In this document: positions 14,870 to 22,642 of the stretch, in pieces | How positions within the stretch are numbered: the first letter of the stretch is position 1 | Layout of the letters: the number at the start of each line of letters is the position of its first letter | Source of the DNA: DATFPQ01 sp035264765 | GTDB lineage: Bacteria > Actinomycetota > Actinomycetes > Actinomycetales > Angustibacteraceae | Assembly: GCA_035264765.1 (NCBI GenBank) | Contig: DATFPQ010000215.1 | Location: 1-23,405 of the forward strand | DNA length: 23,405 nt | Direction: 5' to 3' | Notes under the pieces: generated by a model | Told to the model about the DNA's origin: nothing | What the model saw: the letters and a program-made list of their open reading frames with translations, nothing else | Databases searched by the model: none | Translations under genes and position numbers: made by a program

Positions 14870-16248
14870 CCACCGTCACCACGCTCGCCCCACGCACTCG
14901 GCGCAACGTCGAGCTGCTGCTGCTGTTCTTCGCCGTCGGCATCGTGCTGCTGGCCTACGCCGGCGTCGGGATCGCGATGGACGGCACCCTGCCGCCGAGC
15001 CTGCTGACCTACGGCCTCGGCCTGGCCGGACTCGTCGGCGCCGTGCACATCACACTCCGGCTGCGAGCGTCGTACGCCGACCCGGTGCTGCTGCCGATCG
15101 CCACCGTGCTCAACGGCCTGGGCCTGGTGATGATCCACCGGCTGGATCTCGCGCAGGACCGGTCCGGGACGTCCTCGTTCGCCTTCCGCCAGCTGGTCTG
15201 GATGACGATCGGCGTCGTGCTGTGCCTGCTGCTGCTCTGGCTGCTGCGTGACCACCGGCGCCTGCAGCGCTACACCTACAGCGCGATGGCGGCCGGCCTG
15301 GTGCTGCTGCTGCTGCCGCTCGTGCCGGTGCTCGGCAAGAACATCAACGGCTCGCGGATCTGGATCGGCCTCGGCCCGCTGTCCTTCCAGCCCGGTGAGC
15401 TCGCCAAGATCCTGCTCGCGCTCTTCTTCGCCGGGTACCTGGTCCAGACGCGGGACGCCCTCTCGCTGGTCGGACGGCGCGTGCTCGGGTTCTCGTTCCC
15501 GCGGGCGCGCGACCTCGGACCGATCCTGGTGGCCTGGTTGGCCAGCCTCGGCGTCCTCGTGTTCGAGCGCGACCTCGGGTCCTCGCTGCTCTTCTTCGGG
15601 CTGTTCGTCGCCATGCTCTACGTCGCCACCGAACGCCGCAGCTGGATCGCCATCGGCCTGACCCTGTTCGTGGCCGGGTGCTACATCGCCTACCTGCTCT
15701 TCGGGCACGTCCAGACCCGGGTGCTGCTGTGGCTGCACCCCTTCACCCAGAAGGCGCTGGACGCGAGCGATCAGATCGTCCGCGGCCTGTACGGCATGGC
15801 CAACGGGGGGCTGGTGGGCACCGGGCTCGGCCGCGGCCGGCCGGACCTGAACTACTACGCCGAGAGCGACTTGATCGTGCCGTCCTTCGGCGAGGAGCTC
15901 GGCCTGATCGGCCTGTTCGCACTGCTGCTGCTCTACTTGGTGTTCGTCGAGCGGGGGCTGCGGACGGCGCTCGGCGTGCGCGACGGGTTCGGCAAGCTCT
16001 TCGCCACCGGCCTTTCGTTCACCGTGGCGCTGCAGTGCTTCGTCGTCGTCGGTGGCGTCACCCGGGTCATCCCGCTCACCGGGCTCACCATGCCGTTCCT
16101 GTCGTACGGCGGGTCCTCGCTGGTCGCCAACTGGGCGATCCTCGGCCTGCTGCTGCGGATCAGTGACCAGGCGCGCCGTCCCGCGCCCCAGGCGGAGCCG
16201 ACGAACCTGTCGAACGACGCTCCGACCGAGGTGGTGAGGCTCGCGTGA
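14866..16248 (+). CDS. rodA: SEDS-family peptidoglycan glycosyltransferase RodA/FtsW
   Basis: A 460-residue polytopic membrane protein with about ten to twelve helices. SEDS proteins polymerise lipid II and work with a cognate class B PBP, here encoded next. Conserved parts: NGSRIWIGLGPLSFQPGELA, FERDLGSSLLFFGLF, NYYAESDLIVPSFGEELG (the large outer loop before the conserved EELG), and MPFLSYGGSSLVANW near the C-terminus. ATG 14866 overlaps the pstP stop as ATGA. The reading upstream of it is the pstP gene in another frame. Its partnership with pbpA and the linked kinases indicates elongation or polar growth rather than the ftsW role, which sits in the dcw cluster. Confidence 0.94.
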   Translation: MTTVTTLAPRTRRNVELLLLFFAVGIVLLAYAGVGIAMDGTLPPSLLTYGLGLAGLVGAVHITLRLRASYADPVLLPIATVLNGLGLVMIHRLDLAQDRSGTSSFAFRQLVWMTIGVVLCLLLLWLLRDHRRLQRYTYSAMAAGLVLLLLPLVPVLGKNINGSRIWIGLGPLSFQPGELAKILLALFFAGYLVQTRDALSLVGRRVLGFSFPRARDLGPILVAWLASLGVLVFERDLGSSLLFFGLFVAMLYVATERRSWIAIGLTLFVAGCYIAYLLFGHVQTRVLLWLHPFTQKALDASDQIVRGLYGMANGGLVGTGLGRGRPDLNYYAESDLIVPSFGEELGLIGLFALLLLYLVFVERGLRTALGVRDGFGKLFATGLSFTVALQCFVVVGGVTRVIPLTGLTMPFLSYGGSSLVANWAILGLLLRISDQARRPAPQAEPTNLSNDAPTEVVRLA

Positions 16249-17702
16249 ACGCGCCGATCCGCCGTCTGGCCGCAGTCGTTCTGGTGATGTTCGGAACGCT
16301 GCTGCTCTCGTCGACCTACATCCAGTTCGTGCAGGCGTCCTCGCTCCGGGACCAGCCCGGCAACCGCCGCACCCTGCTGGCGAACTACGCCCGCGAGCGT
16401 GGGCCGATCCTGGTCGGCGGCAAGCCGATCGCGCAGTCCGTCGCCACGGACGACGAGCTGCGTTACCGGCGTCGCTACCCGTCCGCCGAGCTGTACGCGC
16501 ACCTGACCGGCTACTACTCGTTCGTTTACGGCGCCGGCAGCGGCATCGAGCGCAGCGAGGACGCCCTGCTCTCCGGCTCCTCGGACCAGCTCTTCTACCG
16601 CCGGATGGTCGACCTGGTGACCGGGCGCAAGGCCCAGGGCGCGTCGGTGGAGCTCACCATCGACGCTGCGGCACAGCGGGCCGCAGAGGAGGGCCTCGGC
16701 GACCAACGCGGCGCCGTGGTGGCTCTCGACCCGAGGACGGGTGCCATCCTGGCGATGGTCAGCTCGCCGACGTACGACCCGAACCGGCTGACCGGCCACG
16801 ATGTGAACCAGGTCCAGAAGGCCTACAAGCGGCTCAACGCCGACGAGGACGACCCGATGGTCAACCGCGCGATCAGCGGGGACCTGTACCCACCCGGGTC
16901 CACGTTCAAGATCGTGACCTCGGCCGCGGCCCTGTCCAGCGGAAAGTACGACGAGCACAGCCAGGTGTACGGCGGCGCCGTGCTGGACCTGCCGCAGACC
17001 ACCGCGGACCTGCCCAACCACAGCCCCGAACCATGCGGTCCCGGCAACCGGGTCGATCTCACGCGCGCCCTGGAGATCTCCTGCAACACCGCATTCGGCA
17101 GCCTCGGCCTATCCCTCGGAGGGGACGCCCTGCGCGAACAGGCGGCCAAGTTCGGCTTCGGTGACCGGCTCAACGTGCCGATGCCTGTGACGCCGAGCAC
17201 CGTGCCGACGGGGATGAACCCCCCGCAGACGGCGCAGGCCGCCATTGGGCAGTTCGACGTCCGGGTGACCCCGCTGCAGATGGCCATGGTGAGTGCCGGT
17301 GTCGCCAACCGAGGGGTCGTCATGTCGCCGTACGCCGTCAAGACGGTGCGCAGCCCTGACCTCGACGTCCTCGAGCAGGCCCGGCCACAGCAGCTGAGCG
17401 AGGCGGTCAGCCCGGACGTCGCCGCGCAGCTGACCCGGATGATGGAGAAGGTGGTCACGGACGGGACCGGCACGCGCGCACAGATCCCGGGCGTCAGCGT
17501 GGCCGGCAAGACCGGCACGGCGCAGCAGGGCAAGGGGGAACCGCCGCACGCCTGGTTCACCGCCTTCGCCCCCTCCGACGACCCCAAGGTCGCGGTCGCG
17601 GTGGTCGTCGAGGACGGCGGCAGCGCCGGCAGCGAGGCCGCCGGCGGCGCGGTCGCGGCCCCGATCGCGAAGTCCGTGATGGAAGCGGTGCTGGACCGAT
17701 GA
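16245..17702 (+). CDS. pbpA: Class B penicillin-binding protein PbpA (transpeptidase)
   Basis: A 485-residue enzyme held by an N-terminal membrane helix (about 8-26) with the active domain outside the membrane. It cross-links peptidoglycan. The three active-site motifs are complete: SxxK as Ser219-Thr-Phe-Lys222, SxN as Ser279-Cys-Asn281, and KTG at 422-424. Residues 40-150 form the PBP dimerisation part. GTG 16245 overlaps the rodA stop as GTGA, matching the functional pairing with the SEDS polymerase. Length agrees with mycobacterial PbpA (about 490). Confidence 0.95.
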   Translation: MNAPIRRLAAVVLVMFGTLLLSSTYIQFVQASSLRDQPGNRRTLLANYARERGPILVGGKPIAQSVATDDELRYRRRYPSAELYAHLTGYYSFVYGAGSGIERSEDALLSGSSDQLFYRRMVDLVTGRKAQGASVELTIDAAAQRAAEEGLGDQRGAVVALDPRTGAILAMVSSPTYDPNRLTGHDVNQVQKAYKRLNADEDDPMVNRAISGDLYPPGSTFKIVTSAAALSSGKYDEHSQVYGGAVLDLPQTTADLPNHSPEPCGPGNRVDLTRALEISCNTAFGSLGLSLGGDALREQAAKFGFGDRLNVPMPVTPSTVPTGMNPPQTAQAAIGQFDVRVTPLQMAMVSAGVANRGVVMSPYAVKTVRSPDLDVLEQARPQQLSEAVSPDVAAQLTRMMEKVVTDGTGTRAQIPGVSVAGKTGTAQQGKGEPPHAWFTAFAPSDDPKVAVAVVVEDGGSAGSEAAGGAVAAPIAKSVMEAVLDR

Positions 17703-19291
17703 GCCCCCTGCACCCAAGCGCCGGCCTGCGGGTCGGCGGTCGGTACCTGCTCACCGAGCTGGTCGCCACCGGCGGCATGGGCGAGGTCTGGCGGGCTGAG
17801 GACGAGGTGCTCGGCCGGGTCGTCGCGGTCAAGCTGCTGCGCAGGGAGTATGCGGCCGACGACGCGTTCCTGGGCCGGTTCCGGGCCGAGGCGCGGCACG
17901 CGGCGTCCCTGAGCCACCCCGGCATCGCCCAGGTCTTCGACTACGGCGAGGACGAGGGCACCGCCTACCTGGTCATGGAGCTCGTCCCAGGCGAGCCGCT
18001 CTCCGCGCGGCTGCAGCGCGAAAGTGCCCTCCCGGCGGCCGTGGCCGTGCCGCTGCTCCAGCAGGCGGCAGGGGCCCTCGACGCGGCCCACGCCACCGGT
18101 CTGGTGCACCGGGACGTCAAGCCCGGCAACTTGCTCATCACGCCGGACGAGCGGGTCAAGATCACCGACTTCGGCATCGCCCGCGCGGGCGACCAGGCGC
18201 CGCTGACCCGCACCGGCGAGGTCATGGGGACGGCGCAGTACCTGTCCCCCGAGCAGGCGATGGGCCGCCAAGCCACCCCCGCGAGCGACGTCTACTCGCT
18301 CGGCATCGTGGCCTACGAGACGCTCAGCGGCCGGCGTCCGTTCGAGGCCGACACCGCGGTCGCCATCGCGCTCGCCCAGGTCAACAACGCCCCGGACCCG
18401 CTGCCGGCGTCGGTGCCACCGGCCGTCGCCGCCGCCGTGCTGCAGGCGCTCGCCAAGGACCCGGCGGAGCGCCCGGCGAGTGCAGGCGCCTTCGCGGACT
18501 CGCTGGGGGCCGCGCTGCAGGGCGTCCCGCCGACGGCGCTGGGGGCCGCTGCGGCCGCCGGCGGGGCCACGACCGTGCTCCCGCCGGTGCCGCCCTCCGA
18601 GCTCCCGCCGGTGGCCCTGCCGGTCGACTCGACTACTGCCGCTGACGTCCCTCCTGGCGAGGAGGCGCCGCCGGGTCGGCCGGGCCGCCGCGCCCTGGGC
18701 CTGGCGCTGCTTCTCGTCCTGGCGGTCGGAACCGCGGTCGCGGTCGCGCTCAACCGCGGCGACGGGCAGGCGCCGGTCGACCCGGTGGTGCCGTCGACGA
18801 CGGTGACCACGCCGGCGTCCACCCAGCCGACGAGCGAGAGCGCCACCTCGCGCAGCCGCACGTCCTCGCGGACGTCCGAGACCACGCGCAGCACATCGTC
18901 GTCGACGTCAAGGGAACCGTCGAGCTCGAGCACGACGTCGTCCCCCACCTCGACGACGCGCAGCGCGACGTCCAGCCCCGCGTCGTCGAGCACGTCGTCT
19001 CCGACGCGATCCTCGGCCACCTCGCCGACGAGCAGCACGCGGACCCGCACTCCGACGAGCTCCGTCACCAGCGAGGCAGTCGACGAGAGCTCGCCCACCG
19101 ATGTGGTGGCTCCCTCGCCTGACCCCACGTCGTCGGACCGCACCACGGACCCCGCGCCGTCGTCGGGAGGCTCCGCCGAGAGCACCCCCGAGTCGCCGGG
19201 CACGGTCGCCACCGGAGACACTGGCTCTGGGGGCGGACCCGGGGACGTCGCGCGCGCGGCAGGTGACGGGAGGAGGCCGTCGTCCCGATGA
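17699..19291 (+). CDS. pknA: Ser/Thr protein kinase PknA-like, with a long Ser/Thr-rich outer tail
   Basis: A 530-residue membrane kinase. Kinase domain 10-270: glycine loop ATGGMGEV (23-30), ATP Lys45, HRDVKPGN (137-144), DFG at 157-159, GTAQYLSPEQ (177-186) with activation-loop Thr residues before it. One membrane helix lies at about 332-351. The outer 180 residues are almost only Ser, Thr, Arg and Pro at first, then acidic and Gly-rich, with no PASTA domain. M. tuberculosis PknA also lacks PASTA, but its outer part is much shorter. ATG 17699 overlaps pbpA as ATGA and its end overlaps pknB. Position and order pbpA-pknA-pknB support the PknA assignment. Confidence 0.9.
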   Translation: MSPLHPSAGLRVGGRYLLTELVATGGMGEVWRAEDEVLGRVVAVKLLRREYAADDAFLGRFRAEARHAASLSHPGIAQVFDYGEDEGTAYLVMELVPGEPLSARLQRESALPAAVAVPLLQQAAGALDAAHATGLVHRDVKPGNLLITPDERVKITDFGIARAGDQAPLTRTGEVMGTAQYLSPEQAMGRQATPASDVYSLGIVAYETLSGRRPFEADTAVAIALAQVNNAPDPLPASVPPAVAAAVLQALAKDPAERPASAGAFADSLGAALQGVPPTALGAAAAAGGATTVLPPVPPSELPPVALPVDSTTAADVPPGEEAPPGRPGRRALGLALLLVLAVGTAVAVALNRGDGQAPVDPVVPSTTVTTPASTQPTSESATSRSRTSSRTSETTRSTSSSTSREPSSSSTTSSPTSTTRSATSSPASSSTSSPTRSSATSPTSSTRTRTPTSSVTSEAVDESSPTDVVAPSPDPTSSDRTTDPAPSSGGSAESTPESPGTVATGDTGSGGGPGDVARAAGDGRRPSSR

Positions 19292-21198
19292 GCACGCCGG
19301 CCGGACCCCACGCGCACCAGAACGAAGGACACGACGTGAACGCCACCCCCCGCCTGCTCGGCGGACGCTACGAGGTCGGCGAGGTGCTGGGCCGGGGTGG
19401 CATGGCGGAGGTTCACCGGGGTCGCGACACCCGGCTCGGCCGGACCGTGGCGGTGAAGGTGCTGCGTTCGGACCTGGCCCGCGACCCGACCTTCCAGGCG
19501 CGCTTCCGGCGGGAGGCCCAGTCGGCGGCTGCGCTCAACCACCCCTCGGTGGTGGCCGTGTACGACAGCGGCGAGGACCGGACGCCGAGTGGCGTGGCGG
19601 CGCCGTACATCGTGATGGAGCACGTCGAGGGACGCACCCTGCGCGAGCTGCTCACCGGCGGGCGGACCCTGCCCTGGCAGGAGGCGCTGCGGATCACCTC
19701 CGGCGTCCTCGCGGCCCTCGCCTACAGCCACCGGGCCGGCATCGTGCACCGGGACATCAAGCCCGCCAACGTCATGGTGACCCCGCGCGGCGACATCAAG
19801 GTGATGGACTTCGGCATCGCCCGGGCCATGGCCGACAGCGCCGCAACCATGACGCAGACCCAGGCGGTCATCGGGACGGCGCAGTACCTGTCCCCGGAGC
19901 AGGCGCGGGGCGAGACCGTCGACGCGCGCAGCGACCTGTACTCGGCCGGCTGCCTGCTCTTCGAGCTGCTCACCGGGCGTCCCCCGTTCGTGGCCGACTC
20001 ACCCGTCGCCGTGGCCTACCAGCACGTCGGCGAGACCCCGCTCGCGCCGAGCACCTACGCGCCATCCGTGCCACCCGAGATCGACGCCATCGTCATGCAC
20101 GCGCTGGTGAAGGACCGGGCGGGCCGCTACCAGACTGCGGACCAATTCCGCGAGGACGTCGACGCGGCCCTGGCCGGACGCCCGATCAGCGCCGCGGCGC
20201 TGGGGGCGAGCCGGCCGGTGAGCGCCGGGGCCCCGACCCAGGCGCTGTCCACGGTGGGTGGCTCCGCCGCGACCCGGGCCCTGCCCGTCCTGGAGGAGCC
20301 CGCACCGCTACTGCCGGAGCAGGACCATGAGCGCCCGCAACCGCGTCGGGCCGGGCTGTGGGCCCTGCTCGGCCTGCTGCTGGCGGCGCTGGTCGCGGTG
20401 CTGCTGCTGGTGCTCCCCGGGATGCTCAACCGACCGCCCACCGTCCAGCGGGTGGCCGTTCCCGAGGTCGTGGGCCGGACCCTTCCGCAGGCCCAGGCGG
20501 CGCTGACTCAGGCCGGCCTGAGGCCGGGCACGCCCACCGAGCAGCCCAGCGACACCGTGGCCGACGGCTCGGTGATCAGCGTGGACCCCACCCAGGGAGC
20601 GCAGGTGCCGCGAGGCACCGAGGTCCGGCTCGTCGTCTCGACCGGGCCGGAGACCGTGGAGGTCCCCGAACTGGCGGGCCGCACACAAAAGGAGGCCGAG
20701 AAGGCCCTCGGGGACGCCGGGCTCGACCTTGGTGACGTCAGCAAGGTGGAGTCCACCGAGCGCTCCAAGGGCGAGGTCGTGGCCAGCGACCCGGCTCCCG
20801 GCGACGCCGTGGCGCCGGCGACCAAGGTCGACCTCGAGGTCGCGAGCGGCAAGGTGACGGTGCCCAACGTCGTGGGGCTGTCCCTCGTCGACGCGACCGC
20901 CAAGCTGACCGAGGCGAAGCTCACCGTGGACGGCACCACCTACCGGGACAGCACCCAGCCGCCGAACACCGTGATCAAGCAGAACCACCAGGGCAAGTCG
21001 GTCGAGCAGGGAACGCGCATCACGCTGGTGATCGCCCGCGAGCCGGTGCCGACGCCGACGACTACACCGACGCCGACCACACCGACCACGACGCCGTCCG
21101 CCTCGCCGACGTCGCCGACCAGCAGCGCATCGTCCCCCGCGTCGCCGTCCAGCCGGCCGAAGGGAACAACCGCCACCACCGGGCCGGGTCCGGGCTGA
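19288..21198 (+). CDS. pknB: PASTA-domain Ser/Thr protein kinase PknB
   Basis: A 636-residue membrane kinase that senses muropeptide or lipid II and controls growth. Kinase domain about 28-292: Lys57, HRDIKPAN (154-161), DFG (174-176), GTAQYLSPEQARG (196-208). A juxtamembrane linker leads to a membrane helix (355-378). Outside are three PASTA domains (about 389-453, 457-521, 523-585), one fewer than in M. tuberculosis PknB, and a Thr/Pro/Ser-rich tail. ATG 19288 overlaps pknA as ATGA, like the other junctions of the operon. GTG 19336, with GAAGGA 6 bases upstream, would give an N-terminus closer to known PknB and may be the true start. The stop lies within the terminator hairpin. Confidence 0.95.
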   Translation: MSTPAGPHAHQNEGHDVNATPRLLGGRYEVGEVLGRGGMAEVHRGRDTRLGRTVAVKVLRSDLARDPTFQARFRREAQSAAALNHPSVVAVYDSGEDRTPSGVAAPYIVMEHVEGRTLRELLTGGRTLPWQEALRITSGVLAALAYSHRAGIVHRDIKPANVMVTPRGDIKVMDFGIARAMADSAATMTQTQAVIGTAQYLSPEQARGETVDARSDLYSAGCLLFELLTGRPPFVADSPVAVAYQHVGETPLAPSTYAPSVPPEIDAIVMHALVKDRAGRYQTADQFREDVDAALAGRPISAAALGASRPVSAGAPTQALSTVGGSAATRALPVLEEPAPLLPEQDHERPQPRRAGLWALLGLLLAALVAVLLLVLPGMLNRPPTVQRVAVPEVVGRTLPQAQAALTQAGLRPGTPTEQPSDTVADGSVISVDPTQGAQVPRGTEVRLVVSTGPETVEVPELAGRTQKEAEKALGDAGLDLGDVSKVESTERSKGEVVASDPAPGDAVAPATKVDLEVASGKVTVPNVVGLSLVDATAKLTEAKLTVDGTTYRDSTQPPNTVIKQNHQGKSVEQGTRITLVIAREPVPTPTTTPTPTTPTTTPSASPTSPTSSASSPASPSSRPKGTTATTGPGPG

Positions 21199-21224
21199 CC
21201 CCCTGCCTCAGCCCGGCCCGGCCC
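21181..21224. terminator. Bidirectional hairpin overlapping the pknB stop codon
   Basis: The 17-base arms pair fully if one T (21189) is bulged: left arm 21181-21198, 9-base loop, right arm 21208-21224. The left arm includes the last codons and stop of pknB. The right arm ends 6 bases from the stop of the convergent TPR gene. One structure can end both transcripts. Confidence 0.7.
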
Positions 21225-21229
21225 GGCGG

Positions 21230-22333
21230 TCACGGCCGCTCGTCCACCAGCCAGCGCCGGGCGGCGCGCGCCTCGGCCAGGTTCTGCCGGCAGGACGTCA
21301 GGGTGGGGTGGTCGGACGGAAGGGCGGCCGCGAGCAGCGGGACCGCCTCCTGGTGCACTGCGGCCGCCTCGGCGTCCCGACGCAGGCTGCGCAGCGCCAC
21401 CCCCATGTTGTTCAGCAGGACCCCAATCTCCGGATGCGTGCTCCCGAGGACGGCGCGCTTGATCTGCAACGCCTCGCGCAGGTGCCGGAGCGCGCCGTCG
21501 GGGTCGTCGGCCGCCACTCGGCAGGCCGCGAGTCCGTTGTGGCACACGGCCACCTCGTAGTGGCCGGGACCGAAGTGCAGCTCGTACGCCGAGAGGGCCG
21601 TGGCATAGAGCGGTTCGGCCTCGCGCTCGCGCCCCTGGCCGACCAGGACGGCGGCCAGCACCACCTGGTCGGCGAGCACGCGTGGGTCGTCCGGAGCGTG
21701 GCCGCGGAGCCGGATCTCCACGGCTCGGCGCGCCCAGGGCTCGGCCTCGGCGTACTGAGCCCGCGCGTGCGAGAGGCCGGCCAGGTTGTGGCAGGTGGCT
21801 GCGACGGCGTCGCAGGACGGCCCGTCGAGCTCGGTGAAGCCGTCGAGGACCTCCTGGTACAGCTGCTCCGCGCGCTCGAAGCTGCCGGTGTCCTTGCACA
21901 CCACCGCCGAAGCGTTCAGGACGGCGAGCCGTGCCTGCGGTGAGACGGCCGGGTCGGCCGCCGCGGCGGCGGCGTCTCGGAGCACGCGGTCGGCCCACTG
22001 GTAGCGGGCCTGCAGCCGGAGCACCGTTCCCAGCGCCGTGAGGGTCTCGGTCAGCCGCTCCGGACCGTCGTCGATCGGCGCGTCCGCGCTGTCCAACAGG
22101 TCCAGGAGCTGGCGGAGCACCCCCTCCGCCGCGACGTGCTCCGCCAGCTCCATCAGGACGATGGCCTGCAGCTGCAGCGCCTGCACCTGCTCGGGCAGCG
22201 GCAGGCGGGGCAGCCGGTCGGTCGCGGCCGCCAGCAGGCGCTCCGCCCGCCGAAGGTCGCCGGTGGCCAGGGCCCGCTCGGCCCGCGACACGACCGTCGC
22301 GGTGAACGCCCAGTCCGCCGTGGTCTCGCTCAT
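21230..22333 (-). CDS. Tetratricopeptide-repeat protein (kinesin-light-chain-like TPRs)
   Basis: A 367-residue soluble protein made almost entirely of helix pairs. TPR_12-type repeats are clearest towards the C-terminus: AVCHNGLAACRVAADDPDGA, then THPEIGVLLNNMGVALRSL and PSDHPTLTSCRQNLAEARA. Earlier units such as CDAVAATCHNLAGLSHARAQ repeat the pattern about every 40-45 residues. There is no DNA-binding, kinase or NTPase motif, so it should act as a binding or scaffold protein. ATG 22333 overlaps the stop of a 47-codon ORF (ATGA) and has no ribosome site of its own, which suggests translation coupled to that ORF. A reading from 22555 would pass over the small ORF in another frame. Divergent from a SARP/BTAD regulator. 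Confidence 0.85.
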   Translation of the reverse strand: MSETTADWAFTATVVSRAERALATGDLRRAERLLAAATDRLPRLPLPEQVQALQLQAIVLMELAEHVAAEGVLRQLLDLLDSADAPIDDGPERLTETLTALGTVLRLQARYQWADRVLRDAAAAAADPAVSPQARLAVLNASAVVCKDTGSFERAEQLYQEVLDGFTELDGPSCDAVAATCHNLAGLSHARAQYAEAEPWARRAVEIRLRGHAPDDPRVLADQVVLAAVLVGQGREREAEPLYATALSAYELHFGPGHYEVAVCHNGLAACRVAADDPDGALRHLREALQIKRAVLGSTHPEIGVLLNNMGVALRSLRRDAEAAAVHQEAVPLLAAALPSDHPTLTSCRQNLAEARAARRWLVDERP

Positions 22334-22473
22334 CGTGCGGGCGCGGACCGGACGGGCTCCGGCGTCCGCGGTGCCATGAGAACCGGCTCGCAGTGGTTGC
22401 CGAGGATGACGCCCTGTAGAAGCTGCCAGGTGGGCTCGGACGCGATGGCCGTCGACGGCGTGGCAGCAGACAT
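22330..22473 (-). CDS. 47-residue small protein coupled to the TPR gene, unrecognised
   Basis: A short ORF with a very good ribosome site: AGGGAG (22485-22480) stands 6 bases before ATG 22473. Its stop overlaps the TPR start as ATGA, so it is the natural leader cistron of that gene. The product begins MSAATPSTAIASEPTWQLL, has a hydrophobic centre with the only Cys (LLQGVILGNHCEPVLM, about 18-33), and ends in a Pro/Arg-rich tail. It has no signal peptide with a cleavage site that I can define and no known domain. It could be a peptide ligand or partner of the TPR protein, or only a leader that sets TPR translation. Confidence 0.55.
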   Translation of the reverse strand: MSAATPSTAIASEPTWQLLQGVILGNHCEPVLMAPRTPEPVRSAPAR

Positions 22474-22557
22474 GGGCGTCTCCCTGGGTCATCCCCGAGT
22501 CCTCGGTCGACTCGGTGGCGTGGCGCAAGGCTGCGCGCCGGGCATTAAGAGCCACTA

Positions 22558-22642
22558 AAACCGCGGGCCGTCGTCAAACCACCCGGCGGAAAGAGGCCAA
22601 ATGGTTATCATCAGTAGAGCGTCGCGGTTTAAACCACGGCGG
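22558..22642. promoter_or_regulatory. Repeats in the divergent TPR/SARP promoter region
   Basis: Within an AT-richer 150-base stretch are: AAACCGCG (22558-22565) and its exact complement CGCGGTTT (22623-22630); a perfect palindrome GGTTTAAACC (22626-22635); and a direct repeat AAACCAC followed by GGCGG (22576-22589 with two extra C, and 22631-22642), 55 bases apart. TATCAT at 22606-22611 could be a -10 for the plus strand. The layout suits a regulator that controls both divergent genes, possibly the SARP itself, since SARPs bind direct repeats. Confidence 0.4.

Noticed and set aside
18830..19100. DNA tandem repeat in the pknA tail
   Set aside because: No fixed repeat unit is visible; it is codon-level Ser/Thr/Arg low complexity.
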